Notes: generated by a model not told the origin, from the sequence alone. DNA of 64,000 bases from Sedimentitalea todarodis (GCF_032595355.1 NZ_JASMWN010000013.1:62001-126000); one strand, 5' to 3'. Counted from the first letter of the stretch, positions 44,501 to 53,613 are shown. Translations and numbers: made by a program.

Positions 44501-45403
44501 ATGACACTGACGCGCCGTCGTTTTCTGACCATCGTCTCCGCCGCCTGTCTTGTCGCTCCCGAGGCGCGTGCATTTCGCTGGCAAGGCTCCGCCCTGGGTG
44601 CCCCTGCGCAAATCGTGCTGGATCATCCACGCGCCGTTGCAATAACCGAGGCGGCACGGGCTGAGATTGACCGGTTGGAGGATATCTTCAGCCTCTATCG
44701 CCCGGAGTCCGAACTTTCGCAGCTAAATGCGTCAGGGACGTTGCAAACCCCTTCGTTCGAGTTCCTCGACTGCCTCGCCGTCGCCCGGCATGTTCATGCT
44801 GTGACAGAAGGACGGTTCGATCCATCGGTCCAGCCCCTTTGGCGCGTGCTGGCGATGTCGTATCGGCAGGGGCATGCACCTTCGCGGGCGGAGCTGGAAG
44901 ACGCGCGCGGCAGGATCGGGTTTGACCGCGTGCGGTTCGATGCAGGTCGTGTATCGCTAGACTACGGACAGCAACTCTCATTGAACGGGATTGCCCAGGG
45001 TTACATCGCGGACCGCGTGGCTCGGTTGATGCGGGCAGAGGGCGTGGTGGATGTGCTGATCGATACCGGCGAGATTGTTGCTTTGGGGTCTGCGAACACA
45101 GGTACAGGCTGGCCTGTGACTATCGCAGGTGAGGCGAATGCGCGTCATTTGTCAGGGCGGGCGCTGGCAACATCGGCTCCGCTGGGCACAACCATGGATG
45201 CCGGGGGGCTTGTCGGACATATTATCGATCCGCGCGGCGGAGGCATGGTCGCGCCCACCATCCGCCAGGTCTCGGTCAGCGCCAAGAGCGCCGCAATGGC
45301 GGACGGGCTGTCCACGGGCTTGTGTCTTGCCGCCGGAAGGCAAGAGGCGGAGCAGCTCTTGAGAAAAGTCAAGGATGCCCGGCTGGAGAGCCTATACGTC
45401 TGA
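44501..45403 (+). CDS. apbE: FAD:protein FMN transferase (ApbE/NirX/NosX-like)
   Basis: Exported protein of 300 residues with a Tat-type start (TRRRFLTIVSAACLVAPEA). ApbE marks: EIDRLEDIFSLYRPESELSQ, GRFDPSVQPLW, LNGIAQGYIADRV, VLIDTGEIVALG, and the metal/FAD site around AMADGLSTGLCLA. It attaches FMN through a phosphodiester bond to a threonine of periplasmic domains such as that of NosR or NirI. NirI lies at 54828-56867, and Paracoccus pairs nirI with the ApbE homologue nirX, so NirI is the likely target. The cytochrome c550 gene follows 28 bases later. Confidence 0.88.
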   Translation: MTLTRRRFLTIVSAACLVAPEARAFRWQGSALGAPAQIVLDHPRAVAITEAARAEIDRLEDIFSLYRPESELSQLNASGTLQTPSFEFLDCLAVARHVHAVTEGRFDPSVQPLWRVLAMSYRQGHAPSRAELEDARGRIGFDRVRFDAGRVSLDYGQQLSLNGIAQGYIADRVARLMRAEGVVDVLIDTGEIVALGSANTGTGWPVTIAGEANARHLSGRALATSAPLGTTMDAGGLVGHIIDPRGGGMVAPTIRQVSVSAKSAAMADGLSTGLCLAAGRQEAEQLLRKVKDARLESLYV

Positions 45404-45431
45404 GAGAATGCGCAACCAGAGGAGACTCGCT

Positions 45432-45857
45432 ATGGGGATCAAGCAATTCGTCCCGGTTCTGGCTGTCCTGCCGATGCTGGCGGGTGCGGCCTTTGCAGGG
45501 GATGCCGAAAACGGAGAAGCGGATTTCAAACTCTGCAAATCCTGTCACGCCGTTATCGCCACCGACGGCACAGTGATCCAGAAAGGCGGCAAGACCGGGC
45601 CGAACCTCTATGGGGTGATCGGTCGCGTTGCCGGTTCAGATCCGGATTTCCGGTACGGCGAGTCGCTCGCAGCCGTGAGTGAAACGGGTCTGGTCTGGGA
45701 CGAGGAGAACGTCGCGGCCTACATCACCGACCCGAAGGCGTGGTTGGAAGAGGTGCTGGGTGAGTCCAAGGTCAAGACAAAGATGACCTACAAGCATCGC
45801 AAGAACGCTGACGACATGGCAGCCTATCTGGTAACGGTATCGCCGGCCGACAGCTGA
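45432..45857 (+). CDS. Cytochrome c550/c2-type electron carrier
   Basis: Periplasmic cytochrome of 141 residues; AGAGGAG precedes the ATG at 45432. The signal peptide ends near GAAFAGD. Heme binds at CKSCH (residues 35-39), GGKTGPNLYGVIGR is the class I signature, and the axial Met is in KTKMTYK. It closely follows the pattern of Paracoccus cytochrome c550, which carries electrons from the bc1 complex to NirS, NorCB and oxidases. Its place beside the nir-nor region fits that role. A rho-independent terminator follows. Confidence 0.9.
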   Translation: MGIKQFVPVLAVLPMLAGAAFAGDAENGEADFKLCKSCHAVIATDGTVIQKGGKTGPNLYGVIGRVAGSDPDFRYGESLAAVSETGLVWDEENVAAYITDPKAWLEEVLGESKVKTKMTYKHRKNADDMAAYLVTVSPADS

Positions 45858-45875
45858 TTGACATGACAAATTGAC

Positions 45876-45909
45876 AAAGCCCGGACGCTGAAAAGCGGCC
45901 GGGCTTTTT
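45876..45909 (+). terminator. Rho-independent terminator shared by cytochrome c550 and hemA
   Basis: AAAGCCCGG and CCGGGCTTT form the stem, with an inner CGCT/AGCG pairing around AAA-rich loop bases, followed by a T-run. It lies 18 bases past the cytochrome stop and also ends the convergent hemA transcript, since the A-run gives a T-run on the other strand. Confidence 0.85.
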
Positions 45910-45926
45910 ATTGTGAAAGAGAAACT

Positions 45927-47150
45927 CTATTGCGCCGCGACCGGGATGCGCGCGATCTGGCAGCGCTGCCACAACGTGCCCAGGGCGGCGGCAAGGCGAT
46001 CGATATCCTCGGGGGTATGGACCGGCGACGGGGTGATGCGCAGTCGCTCGGTGCCTTTGGGCACCGTGGGATAGTTGATCGGTTGGATATAGATGCCGAA
46101 TTCGTCCAGCAGCGTATCGCTCACGAATTTGCATTTCACCGGATCACCGACGATCACCGGGATGATGTGGCTGGGGTTGGGCAGGTGAGGAATGTCCAGG
46201 GCATCGAGGCGTTCTCGCAGTTGGGCAACGCGTTGACGCTGCAACGTTCGCTCGACTTCGGATGTCTTGAGGTGCCGCACCGATGCGGCAGCGGCGGCGG
46301 CAACGGCTGGTGGCAAGGCGGTGGTGAAGATGAAGCCGGAGGCAAAGCTGCGGACGAAATCGCAGAGCGCGGCAGAGGCGGCGATATAGCCGCCGACAAC
46401 GCCAAATGCCTTGCCCAACGTGCCTTCGATCACGGTCAACCGGTGCATGAGCCCCTCACGCTCGGCCACACCCCCGCCACGGGGGCCGTAAAGCCCGACG
46501 GCATGCACCTCGTCAAGATAGGTCATGGCGCCATATCGGTCAGCCAGATCACAGATGCCGTCAATCGGGGCAATGTCGCCATCCATCGAGTAGACCGATT
46601 CAAAGGCGATCAGCTTGGGCGTATTGGCCGGGGCCGCAGCCAGTTTGGCCTCGAGGTCGGCCAGGTCGTTGTGCTTCCAGATCACCTTTTCCGCGCGGGA
46701 ATGGCGAATGCCCTCGATCATGCTGGCATGGTTGAGGGCATCGGAAAACACGATGCAACCGGGAATTTGGGATGCCAGCGTGCCAAGAGTCGCCCAGTTC
46801 GAAACATAGCCGGACGTGAACAGAAGTGCTGCCTCCTTGCCATGCAGGTCTGCCAGCTCGCGTTCCAAAAGCACATGGTCATGAGTGGTGCCCGAGATAT
46901 TGCGCGTGCCACCCGCACCGGCGCCGCAGCGGTCAATCGCCTCGTGCATAGCGGCCAGAACTTCGGGATGCTGACCCATGCCGAGATAGTCATTGGAGCA
47001 CCAGATGGTCACATCGCGTTCGCACCGTCCGGTGTATTGTCGCGCGGCGGGGAATGCGCCACAATCACGCTCAAGTTCCGCGAACACGCGATAGTTGCCT
47101 TCGGCGTGCAGCCCTTCCAACCGGTTGTGGAAATATTCTTGATAATCCAT
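45927..47150 (-). CDS. hemA: 5-Aminolevulinate synthase
   Basis: Cytoplasmic PLP enzyme of 407 residues that condenses glycine and succinyl-CoA, the first heme-synthesis step in alphaproteobacteria. I chose the ATG at 47150 (MDYQEYFHNRLEGLHAEGNY) with GGGAG upstream; the frame is open further but runs into the nnr promoter. Motifs: DVTIWCSNDYLGMGQHPEV, GGTRNISGTTHDHVLLE, YLDEVHAVGLYGPRGGGVAE and the PLP lysine in EGTLGKAFGVVGGY. A Fnr-type box lies 68 bases upstream. Coupling hemA to denitrification genes supplies heme for cytochrome cd1, NorCB and heme d1. Confidence 0.94.
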   Translation of the reverse strand: MDYQEYFHNRLEGLHAEGNYRVFAELERDCGAFPAARQYTGRCERDVTIWCSNDYLGMGQHPEVLAAMHEAIDRCGAGAGGTRNISGTTHDHVLLERELADLHGKEAALLFTSGYVSNWATLGTLASQIPGCIVFSDALNHASMIEGIRHSRAEKVIWKHNDLADLEAKLAAAPANTPKLIAFESVYSMDGDIAPIDGICDLADRYGAMTYLDEVHAVGLYGPRGGGVAEREGLMHRLTVIEGTLGKAFGVVGGYIAASAALCDFVRSFASGFIFTTALPPAVAAAAAASVRHLKTSEVERTLQRQRVAQLRERLDALDIPHLPNPSHIIPVIVGDPVKCKFVSDTLLDEFGIYIQPINYPTVPKGTERLRITPSPVHTPEDIDRLAAALGTLWQRCQIARIPVAAQ

Positions 47151-47211
47151 GATTTGGCTCCCGGTTTTGCGATGGCTGGATGCAATCTGGCAAACGCGGG
47201 CGGTGGTCTCC

Positions 47212-47225
47212 ATGACAATAGTCAA
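47212..47225 (-). promoter_or_regulatory. Fnr/Nnr-type box ahead of hemA
   Basis: Read towards hemA it is TTGACTATTGTCAT, a TTGAC-N4-GTCAA-type palindrome with one deviation. Its centre is 68 bases before the hemA start, nearly the same spacing as the boxes before norC and nirS. It could also affect the divergent nnr gene. Confidence 0.65.
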
Positions 47226-47311
47226 GTCACCGTTCAAGGGAGGGCGTTCGGGGGTGCGGCACCTGATTTCTTGGTGTAGGATCCATCTTAGTATTCCAAG
47301 AGGAGTGTTTC

Positions 47312-48016
47312 GTGGCGCATGAGGCCCATAAAGCAATTGCACGGAACGCGGTGCTCATACGTTCCCTGCCCGAAGAGCATGTCGAAACAATCCTGTCTCG
47401 CGGGGTTTTCCGAGACTCCGACCGTGGTGAAACCCTGTTCCTCCAGGGCGAACAGTGCCCGGGCATTCATGTGGTGCTGGAGGGGTGGGTGAAATTGTAC
47501 CGTATCGCGCCCAACGGCGCGGAAGCGGTGGTGGGCGTGTTCACGAAAGGTGAGAGCATGGGCGAGCCGGTGGCGCTTCGGCAGGGAACCTATCCTGTAT
47601 CGGCGGAGGCCGCCACGGCCTGTACCACCGTCCTGATCCCCGGCGACGCCCTGATTCAGCTGATCCACCGCGATCCGCAGGTCAGCATTTCGGTGCTCGC
47701 GGCGACCTTCAACCATCTTCATTCACTGGTCGCGCAACTTGAACAACTCAAGGCTGAAACCGGGGCGCAGCGCGTGGCGCGCTTTCTTCTTGAACTGTGC
47801 GAGGAGGGGGGCGGCAATTGCCGGGTCACGTTGCCTTACGACAAGGTTCTGATCGCGGGGCGGCTGGGGATGAAACCCGAGAGCCTCAGCCGGGCGTTCT
47901 CGCGGCTCAAGACCGTTGGTGTCAGCATCAGACGCAATCACGCCGAGATTGCCGATACAGAACGGTTGCGCAGTGTTGTCGAAACCGACCCTGCCGATGC
48001 GTGGAACAGATCTTGA
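47312..48016 (+). CDS. nnr: Crp/Fnr-family regulator of denitrification (Nnr/DnrR-like)
   Basis: Regulator of 234 residues from a GTG start with AGAGGAG upstream. The cyclic-nucleotide-like beta barrel covers about residues 20-130, and the HTH is YDKVLIAGRLGMKPESLSRA near residue 185. The N-terminal cysteines that hold the Fe-S cluster of Fnr are absent, so it belongs to the Nnr/DNR group, which senses NO probably through heme. It sits between hemA and the nor genes, and Fnr-type boxes are found before hemA, norC and nirI-nirS. It is the obvious regulator of those promoters. Confidence 0.87.
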   Translation: MAHEAHKAIARNAVLIRSLPEEHVETILSRGVFRDSDRGETLFLQGEQCPGIHVVLEGWVKLYRIAPNGAEAVVGVFTKGESMGEPVALRQGTYPVSAEAATACTTVLIPGDALIQLIHRDPQVSISVLAATFNHLHSLVAQLEQLKAETGAQRVARFLLELCEEGGGNCRVTLPYDKVLIAGRLGMKPESLSRAFSRLKTVGVSIRRNHAEIADTERLRSVVETDPADAWNRS

Positions 48017-48139
48017 TTCGATCGGAACGCGCCTATGCTGCGGTCCGCTGGACACAACCCGACGATCCGCACTGTCTCTGGGGCGCGCGAACCAGGTGCA
48101 CTGGGCAGCTTCTCAACTCCGCGTTTCAGGCCATCGAAA

Positions 48140-48415
48140 TCAGCGCATAAGAACGGGGATCAGGTAGAGACCGAACGCCAGAACCGTCCAGATCGCAAAC
48201 ACCAGCGTGGCACCGGCCAACCAGCCCGGGGCGCGGTACAGGTCGAGGTAGCGCGCGAGGATGAGGCGCGCCTTGAGCAGCGCCAAGAGCAAGATCGCCG
48301 CGGCCAAAACCCAGCGTGCCATCGGTGCCAGCGTTGCCACGGCCGCCAGAAGGCTCAACCCGGTCAGCCAGAGCCATGTCTTTAGCAGAGAACTGGACAG
48401 GCCCATGTGTCTCAT
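48140..48415 (-). CDS. norF: NorF, small membrane protein of the nor operon
   Basis: Protein of 91 residues with three hydrophobic segments (TWLWLTGLSLLAAVATLA, WVLAAAILLLALLKARLIL, LVFAIWTVLAFGLYLIPVL), similar to cytochrome oxidase subunit IV-type proteins. The ATG overlaps the norE TGA. In Paracoccus, norE and norF are needed for full nitric oxide reductase activity, but their exact role is not settled. It is the last gene of the norCBQDEF operon. Confidence 0.85.
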   Translation of the reverse strand: MRHMGLSSSLLKTWLWLTGLSLLAAVATLAPMARWVLAAAILLLALLKARLILARYLDLYRAPGWLAGATLVFAIWTVLAFGLYLIPVLMR

Positions 48416-48960
48416 CCCAGGAGATAGATGACCGGGAACAGCAGCACCCAGACCAAATCGACCATGTGCCAGAACATTGCCGCAGTCTGGATGTTCTGGG
48501 GTGCGTCCCGCACGGCCACCAGCAGCAGAAGCAGGACGCCTGCCGCCACGTGGGCGGCGTGAAACCCCGTCAGACCGTAGTAGAATGTGAAGAATGGATG
48601 GGTATCCCAGGCAATGCCCTGCGCCGCCTTGCCGGCGTATTCCGCACCCTTGATACCCAGGAACAGCACGCCCAATGCGGCCGCCGCTACCAGCGCCACC
48701 CGCGCATGTGTGCGTTTTTCGACGCGTCGCCAGACAAGCGCCTGCGCGGCAAGGAACCCGCTGGAAATCAGCACTGCCGTGTTCAGCGCAGCTCCGGTGC
48801 GATACAGGTGATCCTGTGCTTCGGCAAAGCCCAGCGGGTCAGTCATCCGAACAGCCAGAAATGCTGTCAAACCAGCCGCGAAGACCAGCAGCTCGCTGAC
48901 GATGAGCACCCACATCATCAACTCGCCCGGCAGTTCCTCCAGCCCGCCCTGCGCACTCAT
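48412..48960 (-). CDS. norE: NorE, cytochrome oxidase subunit III-like protein
   Basis: Membrane protein of 182 residues with five hydrophobic segments. ELMMWVLIVSELLVFAAGL, NTAVLISSGFLAAQALVW, FYYGLTGFHAAHVAAGVLL and MFWHMVDLVWVLLFPVIYL match the subunit III family. It overlaps norD by four bases. It probably aids assembly or stability of the NorCB complex. Confidence 0.9.
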   Translation of the reverse strand: MSAQGGLEELPGELMMWVLIVSELLVFAAGLTAFLAVRMTDPLGFAEAQDHLYRTGAALNTAVLISSGFLAAQALVWRRVEKRTHARVALVAAAALGVLFLGIKGAEYAGKAAQGIAWDTHPFFTFYYGLTGFHAAHVAAGVLLLLLVAVRDAPQNIQTAAMFWHMVDLVWVLLFPVIYLLG

Positions 48961-50885
48961 GCGCCAACCAGTTGGCGATAGATGCGGGGCAGGGCAAAGA
49001 TCAGCTTTTCCGGGTTTGGTACCACTGCAAAGCCGCCCTGGCCGAACATCCGGGGGAACCAGGACTTGGCGTCGCTGTCCACGGTGATCCCAAAGACCGA
49101 TTGCCCGGCGCGGCGCGCTTCGCGGATCGCCATGGCGGTGTCCTCGATGCCATGGCGCCCTTCGTAGTGGTCAAGGTCGTTGGGCTTGCCATCGGTGATC
49201 ACGATCAAGAGCCGGCGCTTGCGGCTCTGCCCGGCCAGATCAGCAGAGACATGGCGGATCGCCGTGCCCATCCGCGTGTAGAATCCGGGACGCAACGCGC
49301 CAAGGCGCCGTTCGACCATCGGGCCCATAGGGTCGTCAAAGCTCTTGCAGGTCTGCACGTAGACCCGATGCCGTTTCAGCGAGGAAAAGGCGTGGATGGC
49401 GAAATCATCGCCGCAGGCGTCGAGCCCCCAGGCCAGTGCATCAAGTGCCTCGCGTTCGATGTCGATCACCGCGCGGCCTGTAACCGCGCTTTCCGTGGAG
49501 CGCGACACATCGAGCAGGATCGATACAGCCAGATCGCGTGCTTCGGGGCGGGTCTGCATCCAGACCCGCTCATAGGCTTCGCCGCTGGCAAGGCGGTCGG
49601 CCTCGGAGCGCACGGCCGCATCGATATCCAGCGCATCGCCGTCAAGATGGCCGCGCGTGGTCACACGCCCCGGACGCAGCGCCTCGAACTGGCGTTTGAC
49701 TGCGCGGATGCGCCGTGCGGCGGCGGGGCCATGGGCATAGGCCTCGTCCGCCGGGGCCGTCACCGAGGCCAGCACACGGGCGTGATCGGGCAGATATGCG
49801 CCAGTGCGGCAATCCCACTCGGGATAGGTCAGTTTCTGGGACAGGCGCTCCCGGTCGACATCCTCGGGCGCGAGATCGAGATGCAGTTTCAGCTTGGTGG
49901 GTGGCGCCTTGGTAATCTGACCCAGACCGATCTCGTCCTGATCGTCGGCTGCCTTGCGGGCGTTCTCGGGGTCGTCGTCATCGACTCGCCGGTTGATGTT
50001 CAGGAATTCGGCCCATGACAGGATGGCTTCGAACTTGTGCAGGATGAAGCTGTCACGACGCTCGGCCAGGTCGGATTTGCGACGGCGGGCACGATGGGTC
50101 TTGCCTTCGCTGTCTTCAGGGGGCGCCTCGCCGGTTTCGGACTCCTCGGCCTCGTGCCGGTCGCTGGTTTCGACGGCCCGCAGGTCGGGCCAGAGCGGCA
50201 CCGGACGAAAAGGGCGATAGCCGCGCGGGGCGGTGAGATCCGAGAGGTCGCCGCGATCCATTGCGTTCCAAAGATCTGCTGCCGTGTCGCGCAAAGGGTC
50301 GCCAAGCATATGGCGTACGATCGCTTCGACCTGTGCCTCGATGCGGGGCAGGGCCGGTGCCGGACGTTGGGCGAGCACGGCTTCGCACAGTGCGTCATGC
50401 AAGGCTTGCAACCCGGGCGCATTGTCCAATGTCGTGGAGAGCATTTCCCGCGCCGCGGCGAGGGCGCGCAGATCGGCACGCAGGGGATCATCGTCGGCGC
50501 ATCGCTGGGGCGCATGGGCGGCGGCGGCTGCGAGCCAGATGTAGAGCGCGGCATTTGCTTCGCGCGCCGGGAAAACCGCAAGTCGCGCGGGCATCCGCAA
50601 CACCTCTCCGTCGAAACTGGCGCGTGGGACTGTCTCCGCATCGGTGCCCAGCTTTCGTCGCCACGACAGCCTGTGGCGGCTGACTTCCTCCGAGACCGGG
50701 CGCAACTCGACTGACGCGCTGCCACCCAGGCCTCTGAAGAGAACCGCCAGCCGCCCGCCGACCTCGGAAAGGTCGACCGCGGCTCCTCCATGCGCCTCGG
50801 GCGCATCCAGGCGACTGGCGAAGGCATGCCACAGTTTCCCGACGCTTTCTTCGGGTTCCCATGGCTCGAAGGTGATCCGGGACAT
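48957..50885 (-). CDS. norD: NorD, von Willebrand factor A-domain chaperone protein
   Basis: Cytoplasmic protein of 642 residues. I chose the ATG at 50885 (MSRITFEPWEPEESVGKLWH), 10 bases after the norQ stop. The C-terminal 200 residues are a VWA domain with the metal site SILLDVSRSTES and LLIVITDGKPNDLDHYEG. The middle is charged (residues about 270-310, many Glu, Asp and Arg). NorD works with the MoxR-type ATPase NorQ, probably to insert the non-heme iron into NorB. Its length is normal for the family. Confidence 0.92.
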   Translation of the reverse strand: MSRITFEPWEPEESVGKLWHAFASRLDAPEAHGGAAVDLSEVGGRLAVLFRGLGGSASVELRPVSEEVSRHRLSWRRKLGTDAETVPRASFDGEVLRMPARLAVFPAREANAALYIWLAAAAAHAPQRCADDDPLRADLRALAAAREMLSTTLDNAPGLQALHDALCEAVLAQRPAPALPRIEAQVEAIVRHMLGDPLRDTAADLWNAMDRGDLSDLTAPRGYRPFRPVPLWPDLRAVETSDRHEAEESETGEAPPEDSEGKTHRARRRKSDLAERRDSFILHKFEAILSWAEFLNINRRVDDDDPENARKAADDQDEIGLGQITKAPPTKLKLHLDLAPEDVDRERLSQKLTYPEWDCRTGAYLPDHARVLASVTAPADEAYAHGPAAARRIRAVKRQFEALRPGRVTTRGHLDGDALDIDAAVRSEADRLASGEAYERVWMQTRPEARDLAVSILLDVSRSTESAVTGRAVIDIEREALDALAWGLDACGDDFAIHAFSSLKRHRVYVQTCKSFDDPMGPMVERRLGALRPGFYTRMGTAIRHVSADLAGQSRKRRLLIVITDGKPNDLDHYEGRHGIEDTAMAIREARRAGQSVFGITVDSDAKSWFPRMFGQGGFAVVPNPEKLIFALPRIYRQLVGA

Positions 50886-50895
50886 CGGCCGAGCC

Positions 50896-51702
50896 TCACC
50901 CAAAGACGGCCGTGACCAGATCGAGGAGCCCGCGTTTGATATCCTCGTCATCGGTAAGTGGTTCCACCATAGCCGCACGGATTGCCCGTTCGACGGGCAT
51001 CCCCTGCTGGATCAGCGTTGCGGCATAAACGACGAGGCGGGTTGACACCCCTTCTTCCAGATCCTGACCCTTGAGTCCGCGCAGCTTGCCCGCCAACCGC
51101 ACCAGCGCCTTGACCCGTGCAGGGTCCAGCCCGCTTTCCTGCGCGACGATACGCTCTTCTTCGGATGGAGCGGGGAAATCAAACTCCAGCGACAGGAAAC
51201 GCTGGCGGGTCGATGGTTTCAGGGTCTTGAGAATGTTCTGGTAACCGGGGTTGTAGGACGCGACCAGCATGAAGCCCGGAGCGGCCTCCAGTTCCTCTCC
51301 GGTCCTGTCAATGGGCAGGATGCGCCGGTCGTCGGTCAGCGGATGCAACACGACAGTCACATCCTTGCGCGCTTCGACCACCTCGTCGAGGTAACAGATC
51401 GCGCCCTCGCGCACCGCGCGGGTCAGCGGCCCGTCGACCCAGACAGTTTCGCCGCCTTTCAACAGGTAGCGACCGATCAGGTCTGCTGCGGACAGGTCGT
51501 CATGGCAGGCGACGGTGTAGAGCGGACGGCCCAGCTGCGCCGCCATATGCGTCACGAAACGGGTCTTGCCGCAGCCGGTCGGGCCCTTGAGCAAGAGCGG
51601 CAGAGTGTTGGCATGCGCTGCGGCAAAGACTTCGCATTCATCGCCCTGTGCGAGATAGAAGGGGGCTTGCACCCCCTCCCGTTGATCAAAACTTCCGTCC
51701 AT
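50896..51702 (-). CDS. norQ: NorQ, MoxR-type AAA+ ATPase
   Basis: ATPase of 268 residues. The ATG at 51702 has GGAG eight bases upstream; a GTG at 51711 overlapping the norB stop is possible. Walker A is LLLKGPTGCGKTRFV, Walker B is GAICYLDEVVEARKDV, sensor 1 lies in MLVASYNPGYQN and the arginine finger in KPSTRQRFLSLEF. It forms a hexameric chaperone with NorD that activates nitric oxide reductase. Confidence 0.93.
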   Translation of the reverse strand: MDGSFDQREGVQAPFYLAQGDECEVFAAAHANTLPLLLKGPTGCGKTRFVTHMAAQLGRPLYTVACHDDLSAADLIGRYLLKGGETVWVDGPLTRAVREGAICYLDEVVEARKDVTVVLHPLTDDRRILPIDRTGEELEAAPGFMLVASYNPGYQNILKTLKPSTRQRFLSLEFDFPAPSEEERIVAQESGLDPARVKALVRLAGKLRGLKGQDLEEGVSTRLVVYAATLIQQGMPVERAIRAAMVEPLTDDEDIKRGLLDLVTAVFG

Positions 51703-51707
51703 GGGGT

Positions 51708-53072
51708 TCACTCCGCCGGGACCGAGGCATCATCCGAGATCACCTCCTTGCGCGGCATTGCGAGCGCATAGACCAGCATCAACAAGCCGATGAACACCAC
51801 CACGCCCGAAAAGAAGCGCATCCAGTAGAAGATCGCCAACTGCTCCTGCACGTCCATGAAGTATTCGCCCAGAACCCGCTGCATGTGGGTTTGCACGGTA
51901 CCGGCAAAGGTCAGCGTGAAGGTCATGAAGCACATGCCGCTCGACATCAGCCAGAACGCACCCATGTTGAGCACTTGGTTATAGGGGTCGCGGTTGCGCA
52001 GGATCGGCATCGCGTAAGTAAAGATCGCGATGTTGAGGCAGACATAGGCGCCATAGAAGGCAAGGTGTCCGTGCGCGGCGGTGATCTGGGTGCCGTGCGA
52101 ATAGAAATTCACCCCGTGCAGCGTGTGCAGAAAGCCCCAGACACCGGCACCGAAGAAGGCCAGCGTGGCACAGCCGAGCGACCACAGGAGTGCCGCCTTG
52201 TTCGGGTGATCCCGGCGACCTTTCCAGACCATCACGAAGGCGAATGCCATCATGGCGAAGAACGGAATCACCTCGAGCGACGAGAAGATCGATCCGATCC
52301 ATTGCCAATACCCCGGTCCGCCAATCCAGTAGAAGTGGTGCCCGGTGCCCAGGATGCCGGAGAACAATGCCAGCGCCACGATGACATACAGCCATTTCTC
52401 GACCACTTCGCGGTCCACGCCGGTCAGCTTGAGCATCAGGTAGGCGAGGATCGAGGCCATGATCAGTTCCCACACGCCTTCGACCCAGAGGTGGATCACG
52501 AACCACCAGTATTGTTTGTCCAGCGCGAGGTTGGACGGGTTGTAGAAGGCGAATAGGAACAGCAGCGCCAGCCCCCAGAGACCCAGCAGGAGCACGTTGG
52601 TGATCGCGGTCTTCTTGCCCTTCAGCACCGTCATCGAGACGTTGTAGAGAAAGATCAGCGCCGCGACGACAATGCCCACCTTGACCCATTTGGGTTGTTC
52701 AAGGAATTCACGACCTTCCTTGCCCAGCAGCCAGTTGCCTTCGAAGAGATTGAAGACATAGGTCAGCACCACGCCCAGCGTCCCGACCACAAGGATGATA
52801 AGCTGCAGATAGGCCAGCATGGGCGAGTGGATTTCGCGTTCCGCCTCTTCGGGGATCAGGAAATAAGCTGCGCCGAAGAACCCCAGCAGGAGCCAGACAA
52901 CCAGCGAATTGGTGTGCAGCATCCGCAGGATGTTGAATGGCATCAGTTCCGAAAGGAAGTTCGGGCTGACATAGACAAAGCCGACAAGCAGCCCGCCGAC
53001 GATCTGGATAACGAAGAGTCCCAAGGCCACAGAAAAGTAGGCCAGTGCGATCTTTTGGGTTTGATATTTCAT
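51708..53072 (-). CDS. norB: Nitric oxide reductase catalytic subunit NorB
   Basis: Membrane protein of 454 residues with about 12 helices. Catalytic residues are in their usual places: His53 (MLHTNSL, low-spin heme b), His194 and Glu198 (HLWVEGVWE, FeB site), His245 and His246 (GTGHHFYW, FeB), Glu267, His334 (heme b3) and His336 (heme b) in AAHGHLAFYG. It reduces two NO to N2O with electrons from NorC. It lies 15 bases after norC and overlaps or abuts norQ. Confidence 0.97.
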   Translation of the reverse strand: MKYQTQKIALAYFSVALGLFVIQIVGGLLVGFVYVSPNFLSELMPFNILRMLHTNSLVVWLLLGFFGAAYFLIPEEAEREIHSPMLAYLQLIILVVGTLGVVLTYVFNLFEGNWLLGKEGREFLEQPKWVKVGIVVAALIFLYNVSMTVLKGKKTAITNVLLLGLWGLALLFLFAFYNPSNLALDKQYWWFVIHLWVEGVWELIMASILAYLMLKLTGVDREVVEKWLYVIVALALFSGILGTGHHFYWIGGPGYWQWIGSIFSSLEVIPFFAMMAFAFVMVWKGRRDHPNKAALLWSLGCATLAFFGAGVWGFLHTLHGVNFYSHGTQITAAHGHLAFYGAYVCLNIAIFTYAMPILRNRDPYNQVLNMGAFWLMSSGMCFMTFTLTFAGTVQTHMQRVLGEYFMDVQEQLAIFYWMRFFSGVVVFIGLLMLVYALAMPRKEVISDDASVPAE

Positions 53073-53087
53073 CTTGCTTGCCCTTTC

Positions 53088-53540
53088 TCAGCCGGCGTCA
53101 TTGGGCGGCCAGCCCTGGGTATCGATCGTGCCGGTCCACAACAGGAAATCGGCCAGTCCGCGGTATTCCTCGTCGGTCAGTTCGAACGCCGGCATCTGGC
53201 GACGACCCTCAATTCCGGTTGGCATCGCTTCCATCCAGCCGCGCAGGGTTTCATAGGCCGCGTCGGGGTCATCATCGACGCCCCAGCGGATCATCACATT
53301 GCCGACCTCGGGGGCAAAATATGCGCCTTCGCCAAGGAGAGAGTGACAGTTGATGCAGGCATGCTTTTCCCAAACATGCTTGCCGAGCACCACACTTTCG
53401 GTCAGCGTCTCGGCGTTGGTTGATGTGGTGACAATGTAGCGATGCGAGTGCATCGTCAGCCCCACGAAGATGAGAATAAAGAACAACGACCCGCCATAAA
53501 AAATGTTTCGGGCCATGCTCTTGGTCATGACTTCGCGCAT
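53088..53540 (-). CDS. norC: Nitric oxide reductase cytochrome c subunit NorC
   Basis: Protein of 150 residues with one N-terminal membrane anchor (NIFYGGSLFFILIFVGLTM) and a periplasmic heme at CINCH (residues 62-66), followed by the family phrase SLLGEGAYFAPEVG. The axial Met is in RRQMPAFELTDEE. GGAGAG precedes the ATG. It is the first gene of the nor operon, with an Nnr box centred 66 bases upstream. Confidence 0.96.
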   Translation of the reverse strand: MREVMTKSMARNIFYGGSLFFILIFVGLTMHSHRYIVTTSTNAETLTESVVLGKHVWEKHACINCHSLLGEGAYFAPEVGNVMIRWGVDDDPDAAYETLRGWMEAMPTGIEGRRQMPAFELTDEEYRGLADFLLWTGTIDTQGWPPNDAG

Positions 53541-53599
53541 AGCGCTCTCCTTCGCCCGGTTGGATGGGGCCCTTATGCAGGGCTGTCGGCGGCACAGCC

Positions 53600-53613
53600 T
53601 TAACGAAAGTCAA
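53600..53613 (-). promoter_or_regulatory. Nnr/Fnr box ahead of norC
   Basis: TTAACGAAAGTCAA on the plus strand, or TTGACTTTCGTTAA read towards norC. Both half-sites match the TTGAC-N4-GTYAA pattern. An identical 14-mer, also within a shared CC-GG frame, occurs at 56903-56916. Confidence 0.85.

Noticed and set aside
45930..47279. A 449-codon plus-strand open frame
   Set aside because: It is antisense to hemA, which has all motifs of 5-aminolevulinate synthase. Long antisense frames are common at this GC content and the product resembles nothing.
48972..50018. A 348-codon plus-strand open frame
   Set aside because: Antisense to norD, including its VWA domain.
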